DNA from: an uncultured Lachnospiraceae bacterium
GTDB lineage: Bacteria; Bacillota; Clostridia; Lachnospirales; Lachnospiraceae
NCBI GenBank assembly: GCA_949471785.1
Contig: CASWRE010000004.1
Span: 62,001 to 126,000, forward strand
Direction: 5' to 3'
DNA length: 64,000 bases
Part shown: one piece after another, positions 56,626-64,000 of the stretch
Numbering within the stretch: position 1 is the stretch's first letter
How the letters are laid out: every line of letters begins with the position of its first letter
Program-made: the position numbers and the translations under genes
The notes under the pieces: generated by a model
Databases searched by the model: none
Told to the model about the DNA's origin: nothing
Seen by the model: only the letters and a program-made list of their open reading frames with translations

Positions 56626-58050
56626 CTAAAAATTGAAATATATAAAAGGATTATGAGCGCCAAGAATTAAGAACGAAACCGCCCATAAAAATATGAATCC
56701 GTATCCGATGGGAATAGCGGCTGCGATAACCCTGGCAGCTTTATTATCATTTATTTTTTCTTTCAGGATTCCGGCAATGGGCATTGAGAAAAGTATACCG
56801 GCTGCAATAAAGATCCCGTATTCTCTAGTATACCGGATAATATCTGCATCTATTGTCGCACAAATACCATATCTTCCTAACATAGCCAGGCAATAGCATA
56901 TACCCTGTCTGATACCGCTCGAGTTAAATATGACCCACCCAAAATTGACGGATAAAAGAGTAAACGCCTGCCATAATATTTTAATCAGAACATTTTTTCT
57001 TTTTTCTGGTTTGACAAAATATTTTTCAATTGTTAATAGAATAAAATAGCCAAGTCCCCAGGCAATAAATGTATAATTAGCGCCATGCCATATTCCGGTC
57101 AAGGCCCACACCAGGAACATATTCAACAAGTGTCTTGGGATACCGACTCTTGAACCGCCCAGAGGAATATAGACATAATCTCTGAACCACTGGCCCAAAG
57201 ATATATGCCACCTTCTCCAGAATTCCGTTACCGACTTTGATATATACGGGTAATTAAAGTTTTCATCGAAATCAAAACCGAAAATTTTCCCCAACCCTAT
57301 TGCCATATCCGAATATCCGGAAAAATCATAGAAAATTTGCAAGCTATAACAAATAGAACCGATCCAAAGCTGCAGGGGATTACTTGTCACAACATCTTTA
57401 GCAAATATTTCCGCTGATACAACAGATAAATTATTTGCTAAAATCACCTTTTTACCAAACCCCAGCAAAAACCTTCTGGCGCCCTCCGCAAATCCGTCAA
57501 AAGTACAACATCTATCGGTAATCTGCCGCTCTATACTGGAATATCTTACAATCGGGCCGGCAATCAGTTGTGGAAAAAAAGAAATATATAAAGCCAGATA
57601 TAAAGGATTTTTTTGTACATCCACATTTCCCCGGTAGACATCAATTACATAGGAGAGAGCCTGAAATGTAAAAAAAGAGATTCCTATAGGCAAAGCAATA
57701 TTTTTTAGCGGTATATCTGTATGGAAAAATGAATTGACTGTAGATATAGAAAAATCCAAATATTTAAATATAAAAAGTATACCGATATTCGACGCAATAT
57801 CCAAAACTAATATATTTCTTGCAAAAATATTTTTACGTTGATTTTTCTTTTTCGAAATTACTAACGCCAGGAAATAATTTAATAAGATAGATCCCATCAT
57901 CACGAAAACAAACCGAGGTTCTCCATAGGCATAAAAGAACAGGCTTGCAACCAGTAAAATATAATTTCTGTACTCATTTTTGGCCAGAAAATACAGAATC
58001 ATGACCAACGGCAAAAAGAAAAAGCTGAACAATAAGCTTGAAAAAACCAT
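56626..58050 (-). CDS. MBOAT-family O-acyltransferase (AlgI/DltB-like)
   Basis: 'MVFSSLLFSFFFLPLVMILYFLA...GYSDMAIGLGKIFGFDFDENFNYPYISKSVTEFWRRWHISLGQWFRDYVYIPLGGSR...WALTGIWHGANYTFIAWG'. Confidence 0.95.
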   Translation of the reverse strand: MVFSSLLFSFFFLPLVMILYFLAKNEYRNYILLVASLFFYAYGEPRFVFVMMGSILLNYFLALVISKKKNQRKNIFARNILVLDIASNIGILFIFKYLDFSISTVNSFFHTDIPLKNIALPIGISFFTFQALSYVIDVYRGNVDVQKNPLYLALYISFFPQLIAGPIVRYSSIERQITDRCCTFDGFAEGARRFLLGFGKKVILANNLSVVSAEIFAKDVVTSNPLQLWIGSICYSLQIFYDFSGYSDMAIGLGKIFGFDFDENFNYPYISKSVTEFWRRWHISLGQWFRDYVYIPLGGSRVGIPRHLLNMFLVWALTGIWHGANYTFIAWGLGYFILLTIEKYFVKPEKRKNVLIKILWQAFTLLSVNFGWVIFNSSGIRQGICYCLAMLGRYGICATIDADIIRYTREYGIFIAAGILFSMPIAGILKEKINDNKAARVIAAAIPIGYGFIFLWAVSFLILGAHNPFIYFNF

Positions 58051-58180
58051 AATTTCACAAAACACTGCCTTTCTGATTCGCTTACACCTGTTAATATATA
58101 AGGTCACAGGTTAAAAAAATTGATACAATAGCTATTTAATTCTGTAAAAGCACTGACACCCGAGGCGCCTAAGGGCGCCC

Positions 58181-59347
58181 TTATTTTCCTTTGCGTTTTG
58201 CAAAGACCCAAATTCTCTGAATATAAAAATTCATAAAATACAAAATCAGCTCTACCACTACTTTTACTGTAATGACCGGTATTTCCAGAATCTGTTTTAC
58301 CAGACTGATACTGATTCCGGATATGGTACCGGATACAGCCACCAGCAGGACATATTTGAAGAACTGGGCAGCAATATTGCCCTGATACTTGAAGACCACG
58401 TTCCGGTTTATTGTAAAATTTACAAGCGCGCTGCCCAGCCTGGCCATATATGTCGCTGTCAGCAAAGACTGCCCATGGAAATATAAATACGAGAAGATGG
58501 AGTAGTCAACGACTACAGACAGGATTGACGACAGGGAATATTTTAAAATGACAGCATATATTTTCATGGAATCCCTGAGTGGGTTAAAGTGGGAGGCCGC
58601 GTTGTTATTCTCATAAACCGTTTCGATCGGAACCTCCGTAATATCCATTCCCTGCTCTTTTGCTTTCAGCAGCATGTTTGTCTCATATTCGTAACGTTCT
58701 CCCTCAATTTGACAGCATTCTTCCAGAAATCTACAGGGTAATCCCCGCAGCCCCGTCTGCGTATCTGAGACATTGACCCCGCACAACCAACGATAGACCA
58801 ATTTTGATACTTTATTTCCCAGACGGCTGCGAAACGGAATATTCTGACTGTTAAATGTTCGACAACCCAAAACCAGGCTTTCAGGATATTTTTCCAATGC
58901 CCTGCCAATATTTACAATATCCTGGATCTTATGCTGACCATCAGCATCAGCAGTGATTACCCCCCCCCATGAGATTTTTTCTCGGGCTTGGCCTATGCAG
59001 TAATTGAATGCTGTTTTCAGGGTTCGGCCCTTTCCAAGATTGACATAGTGAGACAGCACCATAACGCCTGGTATCATTCCCGCCGCACAGAAAATGCGCT
59101 CATATTCCTCGCCGCTCCCGTCATCTACAACTACGATATCGTTAAAGCCCCCCTGATTCTTTAACCGGCTCAAAAAATCTAAAAAGCCCTCCGACGGTTT
59201 ATATGCCGGGATAACCACTACCGCCGAACGTTCCATGGGGATTGTGCTTTTTTCTTTCATATCCCCGGACGCTTTCATAGGCGTAATCGATTGTCTGATG
59301 TCTTCTATAGGATTTCTCTTTTTCCCCATCTTACTGTCCTCTTGCAC
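58181..59347 (-). CDS. Fusion: glycosyltransferase family 2 + GtrA-like membrane domain
   Basis: 'VVVIPAYKPSEGFLDFLSRLKNQGGFNDIVVVDDGSG' + C-term four-TM GtrA 'LKYSLSSILSVVVDYSIFSYLYFHG...RLGSALVNFTINRNVVFKYQGN'. Confidence 0.9.
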   Translation of the reverse strand: MQEDSKMGKKRNPIEDIRQSITPMKASGDMKEKSTIPMERSAVVVIPAYKPSEGFLDFLSRLKNQGGFNDIVVVDDGSGEEYERIFCAAGMIPGVMVLSHYVNLGKGRTLKTAFNYCIGQAREKISWGGVITADADGQHKIQDIVNIGRALEKYPESLVLGCRTFNSQNIPFRSRLGNKVSKLVYRWLCGVNVSDTQTGLRGLPCRFLEECCQIEGERYEYETNMLLKAKEQGMDITEVPIETVYENNNAASHFNPLRDSMKIYAVILKYSLSSILSVVVDYSIFSYLYFHGQSLLTATYMARLGSALVNFTINRNVVFKYQGNIAAQFFKYVLLVAVSGTISGISISLVKQILEIPVITVKVVVELILYFMNFYIQRIWVFAKRKGK

Positions 59348-59374
59348 TATTACGTCTGGCCGCGCGGAACCGCG

Positions 59375-60322
59375 TCAGCATCTGTCTTTACATAGTGTAC
59401 GCCGAATAAATTCTTCTCGCTCTCCCGCGTCTACGACATCACATTCTATACAGAAAGGATAAGCGTTCCGCCCTGCTGTCATGGCCCTCCTCAGTTCGTT
59501 GAATTTTTCATTGTTCCAAATTTCCAGAAGCGTATTTTTTGTGATATTTCCAAAATCCGTTATTTCTTTACAGTCATTACAGCACATCCCCACCATGCCG
59601 TCAGGGAAAATGAGCAAATCCAAAAAAGGATATATACAGGGCGCGTCAATGGTATTATTCTTAAGCGGTTTATTGGGCGCGCTCCCCGCACGGGTAGCCA
59701 GGATCTCCCTGCTATACCTTCGGTTTATGGTCACATGCATTTGTCTAAAACGGTTTTTATGCCGTTTGACATGCCGGTAAATAGCCCTGTGTACCCCCGA
59801 CAGCACATAAGTGTCGCTGTAGTCATTCAGAATGAGCTCGTCGATAAGTCCTGCCATTTCGTTCATTTTTTCCGGCGTCAACAATGTTCCGTTGCTGATG
59901 ATTGTGATCGGGATATCGGGAAGTTCTTTTTTGGCGTACCGGGCAAAGGTCAGTATCCTCTTGTCCAAAAACGGTTCATTGTTGATGTTTAGGTATATTC
60001 TCCCGTTCCAACACATTTGGCGCAGCTGTCGGATGATATCGTAAAACATTTCCTCCGGCATCTTTTTCAACGGACGGCTCTCGTCTTTCCTGTTTGCCGG
60101 GCAGAATTCACAGGTCCCATTGCACCGATTTAAAGTTTCAATCATGCAATTGGCGAATACAGGAGGCTTTTCCTGCGTAATAAAATATTGGATATAAGAA
60201 TTTATTGACTTGCTGTATTGTCTGGCTGTAAATGAAAGCATTACCTTTGAGGTAAAATCAGAGTGATATTTTCTCAGCGCCCATGTGACGGGGCCGCCGA
60301 AACTTCTTATTTTAACAGGCAT
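59375..60322 (-). CDS. Radical SAM/SPASM protein
   Basis: 'ETLNRCNGTCEFCPANR' (CxxxCxxC), 'NNEPFLDKRI', C-term 'DGMVGMCCNDCKEITDFGNITKNTLLEIWNNEKFNELRRAMTAGRNAYPFCIECD'. Confidence 0.9.
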   Translation of the reverse strand: MPVKIRSFGGPVTWALRKYHSDFTSKVMLSFTARQYSKSINSYIQYFITQEKPPVFANCMIETLNRCNGTCEFCPANRKDESRPLKKMPEEMFYDIIRQLRQMCWNGRIYLNINNEPFLDKRILTFARYAKKELPDIPITIISNGTLLTPEKMNEMAGLIDELILNDYSDTYVLSGVHRAIYRHVKRHKNRFRQMHVTINRRYSREILATRAGSAPNKPLKNNTIDAPCIYPFLDLLIFPDGMVGMCCNDCKEITDFGNITKNTLLEIWNNEKFNELRRAMTAGRNAYPFCIECDVVDAGEREEFIRRTLCKDRC

Positions 60323-60382
60323 TTTTCTCTCTCCTCATCTCGCAAAAATATATAATGAATACGCTTAAAAAAATTCACTTTG

Positions 60383-62296
60383 TTATTCACAAAGTTCAAG
60401 AAGTCCGGATTCCTTATTAATCTTATAAACACAGTTTTCGCCAATATCTTCTGGATTCGTAAATAGGCTGGAGAATGTGGCGTAAAAGTAATCGTCCAGC
60501 ATGTACAGGGCCACGTAGTCGTAATTGTCCAGCAACAGCTGCCGCAGCTGTGCGGCATTTTTATCTGACATATACCAGTCCGTGCTTTCGGCAGACATGA
60601 ACCATCCTTCATCTATATGGTCAATGACTGCAGGCCGTGCTTCAAAGCTTATTCTCCAATAAGCGGCGCCGGAAATCCAATGATGCTCGTCCTGACAGAC
60701 CAGAAAAACATTATCATAGGGTTGGGAAACGTCGCGGATCTTTTTGCTTATTTCTTCATAGGGTTCCCGCTGCACAATACTCTCGCGTACAGTGTCCCGA
60801 AATAGAAGTTTTGCAATATCTTCCAGGGGTGTAATTAATAAAGTAATTCCCAAAATAACTACTAAGACTGTTTTTTTGCAATAAAAGGTAAACACTGTTT
60901 GTAAAATAACTGTTGCAGCCAATAGATACATCCCCAGATACATCGTGTGAACATATCGTGAGTAAGATGCCAGACGCAAAGCCTCTTCTTCCGAAAATTT
61001 GAAAAGATAGGTTATGCCAAGACCTATATAAAAACATAACCAACAAATCAGGGATGCTAAAGCCGCGACAAAAATGGATCTTGCTTTTATCGGGTTATCC
61101 CGCCTGAAAATATTCCATGACCAATAAATCACCAGCAAAAAGATGATTAGTAAGGAAAAATAGCTTATGGAAAGCCCAAGATTTTGAATAATAAAATTGG
61201 TATTTCCTTCTATCGATGTATTGTCAAAAAGGGCTGTTTTAAAATAATTAAAGCAGGATGTACGATAAGAGTCATCTTTTCCGGTTAATAAATTACATAA
61301 ATCTGCAAAACTAAACTTTATAGGCGTTGTCCGCGGCGCTTCTGTGCTTTTTACAAAAATGCTCCATAATAATTCTGAAAGTCCAATGCTTAAAATAAAT
61401 GCACCGATACGCTTTGACAGATTTTTGAGGGATGGCGCCGTCTGTAATACATAATCTGTTATATAGGCAATGCCAACGAATACTGCCATAAGTATTCCGG
61501 ATACCTTCATTAATGTCAGCGAGAAACAGACGGAGAGGACATATAAAAGGCAATAGTTATTCTGTTTATTTGAGATAACCACAACCATGGCCAGTCCGAC
61601 GCCTGCCAATATTCCCAAAATTGGATCTATATACAGCGTGTGATAACAATACTGGAAAAAGAAAACGGGAACCAGAAAAAATACCAGGGCGGCAACAATA
61701 CGATGTTTGAAGGTTTTTGCACCGACTCTTTTTATTAACGGTAATATGAAAGACGCTGCGAATACGGCATAAGCCAGATATAGTCTCCATTCGCTAAAAC
61801 CGCCGCTCCAAAAACAGCGATATATTCTTTGCAAAAACAGTTGAAATAACGCCATTCCGGGAGGGTACGAGCCATAAGGCAGATGTGCCTGGGGTACCGT
61901 TCCCAGACGGCCAGTCTGAATCATGGCTTTCACTACCGTGCCCCAATGAGAAAATTCATCCCATTCATGCATTTTCATCCCATAGAAAATGTAATGAAAT
62001 CCAGCGTATAAAAGCAGGAACAGCCAAAAACCAGGACTGAAGAACGCCTGAATTGTGCTTTTCATTTTTCTTTCTCTGATCAAAATGAAAAGCGATATTC
62101 CCCAGATCATGATGATCACACATGCAGTAATGATGAACCCTGTTTCAAGGAAACCGATTACTCCCATAATAAACTGAATGAGAATAATTCCGGATATGGT
62201 AATCGGAAGCGCATCTTCATATTCTCTGTTCCAGACTACTGCCGCCAGTACGCTCCCTGAGGATATTGCAAGCAAAAATAACAAATTAATCAGCAT
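60383..62296 (-). CDS. Polytopic membrane protein, possible GT-C-type glycosyltransferase
   Basis: Multi-TM with extracytoplasmic segment; 'MKMHEWDEFSHWGTVVKAMIQTGRLGTVPQAHLPYGSYPPGMALFQLF'. Confidence 0.6.
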   Translation of the reverse strand: MLINLLFLLAISSGSVLAAVVWNREYEDALPITISGIILIQFIMGVIGFLETGFIITACVIIMIWGISLFILIRERKMKSTIQAFFSPGFWLFLLLYAGFHYIFYGMKMHEWDEFSHWGTVVKAMIQTGRLGTVPQAHLPYGSYPPGMALFQLFLQRIYRCFWSGGFSEWRLYLAYAVFAASFILPLIKRVGAKTFKHRIVAALVFFLVPVFFFQYCYHTLYIDPILGILAGVGLAMVVVISNKQNNYCLLYVLSVCFSLTLMKVSGILMAVFVGIAYITDYVLQTAPSLKNLSKRIGAFILSIGLSELLWSIFVKSTEAPRTTPIKFSFADLCNLLTGKDDSYRTSCFNYFKTALFDNTSIEGNTNFIIQNLGLSISYFSLLIIFLLVIYWSWNIFRRDNPIKARSIFVAALASLICWLCFYIGLGITYLFKFSEEEALRLASYSRYVHTMYLGMYLLAATVILQTVFTFYCKKTVLVVILGITLLITPLEDIAKLLFRDTVRESIVQREPYEEISKKIRDVSQPYDNVFLVCQDEHHWISGAAYWRISFEARPAVIDHIDEGWFMSAESTDWYMSDKNAAQLRQLLLDNYDYVALYMLDDYFYATFSSLFTNPEDIGENCVYKINKESGLLELCE

Positions 62297-62300
62297 ATCG

Positions 62301-62714
62301 CTATTTTCCTCTAAGTGTATTTTTAATTTCGGATGAGCATATTCCCGGCGTCCTTTTGAGCCGGATTACTGCTTTTCCGTGATTATCACACCACTTTTCT
62401 ACAATGCTAAATCTCCCGCCATGATGATCTTCTCCCAGCGCTAAGATATCAAAGTCAATTTTTTCAAGGGCTTCGATACCTACCGTATCATAAACAATAA
62501 CTTTATCGATAATTTTTATTGCTTCTAAAATCTCTACTCGTTCTGCAGTTGAATAGAGTACTTTTGCATCAGGCTTAAATTTTGCAATGTAATCGCCGTC
62601 CTGTACGGCAACAATAAGATAGTCTGCATATTTTTTACATTGTTTAAACAATCTCAGATGCCCTAAATGAAAATAATCATAAACGCCAAAGGTCAGAATC
62701 TTAGTCATTCTCAT
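62301..62714 (-). CDS. Cytidylyltransferase (TagD / glycerol-3-phosphate cytidylyltransferase-like)
   Basis: 'KILTFGVYDYFHLGHLRLFKQCKKYADYLIVAVQDGDYI' HxGH; 'YSTAERVEILEAI'. Confidence 0.9.
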   Translation of the reverse strand: MRMTKILTFGVYDYFHLGHLRLFKQCKKYADYLIVAVQDGDYIAKFKPDAKVLYSTAERVEILEAIKIIDKVIVYDTVGIEALEKIDFDILALGEDHHGGRFSIVEKWCDNHGKAVIRLKRTPGICSSEIKNTLRGK

Positions 62715-63423
62715 ACTCCTTTTTCAGCGTCTTGAGCGCCATATATAACGGATCAATCACATGTCCGCACGTAACTTCCAAATGGAATTTTTCATAAAGG
62801 ACAGGCAACTCTGTACACCCAAGGATACATGTGTCGTAACGATTTACCAAACGCAGAAAATTTTTTTTGATTTTTTCAGAATAAGTATGCTGCTTTACTG
62901 CTTCAATACACTCCCGTAGTAGCGGATACTCATCTTTCGTGGGCGCAACACATTCTATATCCTCTGCGCATAACGCCTTTTGATATATTTGGGAATCAAT
63001 CGTCCCTTCGGAAGCGAGAAGAAACGCTTTCGCTATTTTTTCCTTTTTCATCTCTTTGACACAATTTTCAATAATATGCAAGACTTTTTCTTCCAGTTCT
63101 GGAACATATTCATAAATCCTTGGCAAAAAAAGATGAGAAGTATTACAGGCCAGAACAATCCTGGTGCAGCCTGCCTCAACCAGAGATTTCATCGAATCAG
63201 CCATTTCGTTGACAAGCTGATCTGTTTTATCATGGTAGATAAACGCTCTCACACGGCTTGGCATTGTGCAACGATTGTCAATAATAATTCTGGGTCTTTC
63301 CCATTCTTTCTCTGCGGGAAAAATTTCTGCATACTGCTGAAATAAGTGAATGGTTGCATAAGTTCCCATGCCTCCGAGAACACCTATTGTAAAATCACTC
63401 ATTTTTGCCACCTGTCCTTTCAT
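62701..63423 (-). CDS. Aspartate/glutamate racemase family protein
   Basis: 'TIGVLGGMGTYATIHLFQQYAEIFPAEKEWERPRIIIDNRCTMPSR...IVLACNTSHLFLPRI...ILGCTELPVL'. Confidence 0.9.
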   Translation of the reverse strand: MKGQVAKMSDFTIGVLGGMGTYATIHLFQQYAEIFPAEKEWERPRIIIDNRCTMPSRVRAFIYHDKTDQLVNEMADSMKSLVEAGCTRIVLACNTSHLFLPRIYEYVPELEEKVLHIIENCVKEMKKEKIAKAFLLASEGTIDSQIYQKALCAEDIECVAPTKDEYPLLRECIEAVKQHTYSEKIKKNFLRLVNRYDTCILGCTELPVLYEKFHLEVTCGHVIDPLYMALKTLKKEYEND

Positions 63424-64000
63424 ACCCGGCTTCCACCCATGCTACGGCTCTGTCATAATCGTCCGGTGTATCTATATCTCTTGTCTGCACATGCAGGACG
63501 TCTATCGGTAATACAGTATTAAGCATTTCATAGGTATGTCCGCTGTGTGGCGTCAAACGTCCGGACTGTATTTTAACAAGTCCCGGCCATTCATATTTCC
63601 CGTTTTTCGAAAAGCGGACAACCTTGCTGTTTTCAACATCAATATGCACTGGTTCGTCAGAATTGCAGTCCGATACGGCTATACATTCACCGTTATAATC
63701 CAGAAACTCTTTGAAATTTTGCGGATGAACGACTAAATCCCCATCCATAGATACCACATATTCCCTTGCGCCCGGCAGCGCCTTACTCAGGCTTGCCGCA
63801 GCGCCTGTATTTTTATAATCATAATTAAAGGCAAACATAATATCGTTTCGATATTTTGTAACAACACTAATCACTCGCTCCGCCTGATATCCTAATACGA
63901 TGCGTATATCATCGTATTGATCCAAAAGTTCCAACTGATGAAGAATCAGAGGTTTCCCGTTGATATTTACTAACGCTTTTGTTGTTCCTATTCCTAATCT
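63395..64000 (-). CDS. Nucleotidyltransferase (LicC-like phosphocholine-cytidylyltransferase family), truncated by window edge
   Basis: Frame open to 64000: 'RLGIGTTKALVNINGKPLILHQLELLDQYDDIRIVLGYQAERVISVVTKYRNDIMFAFNYDYKNTGAAASLSKAL...VVSMDGDLVV'. Confidence 0.82.
   Translation of the reverse strand, partial: RLGIGTTKALVNINGKPLILHQLELLDQYDDIRIVLGYQAERVISVVTKYRNDIMFAFNYDYKNTGAAASLSKALPGAREYVVSMDGDLVVHPQNFKEFLDYNGECIAVSDCNSDEPVHIDVENSKVVRFSKNGKYEWPGLVKIQSGRLTPHSGHTYEMLNTVLPIDVLHVQTRDIDTPDDYDRAVAWVEAGYERTGGKNE

Noticed and set aside
1-64000. tRNA, rRNA, prophage or toxin-antitoxin genes
   Set aside because: No cloverleaf tRNA, rRNA segments, phage structural genes or convincing small TA pairs recognised by reading.

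Overview
The window is a 64 kb chromosomal segment whose gene content and style suggest a Firmicute, probably Lachnospiraceae-like (inference, no search run). From 1 to about 31.8 kb it is mostly housekeeping and transport: a URO-D family protein with a CobW-type GTPase and a separate extremely His-rich protein; a PilZ protein; a sugar-sensing YesM/YesN two-component system flanked by two extra sugar-binding proteins next to a xylose-type ABC transporter; a hairpin-dense intergenic island; an ECF sigma/anti-sigma-like pair; a membrane protein preceded by a sequence matching the yybP-ykoY (Mn2+) riboswitch with an overlapping terminator; a TetR/MMPL/LxxG-repeat module with readable operators and promoters; TrkA/TrkH; and a peptide/nickel-type ABC operon carrying a 3x38-bp intergenic tandem repeat. 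From about 32 kb to the end it is a large surface-glycan locus. The + strand arm (32.0-52.4 kb) carries an epimerase, glycosyltransferases, Wzy- and Wzx-like proteins, a nonulosonic acid module (NeuA-PseG fusion, NeuB, GT52-like) and a nucleotidyltransferase / flippase-kinase fusion / HAD module. A decayed zone follows (ISAs1-like transposase remnant, P-loop ATPase pseudogene). The - strand arm (55.4-64 kb) carries DHHW, MBOAT, GT2-GtrA fusion, radical SAM, membrane protein, cytidylyltransferase, Asp/Glu racemase and a LicC-like nucleotidyltransferase. The strongest candidates for something undescribed are the Mn2+ riboswitch-type leader on a protein with no recognisable transporter domain, the UPF0104-kinase fusion module, and the nucleotidyltransferase-racemase-cytidylyltransferase-radical SAM arm. 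No tRNA, rRNA or CRISPR array was found.
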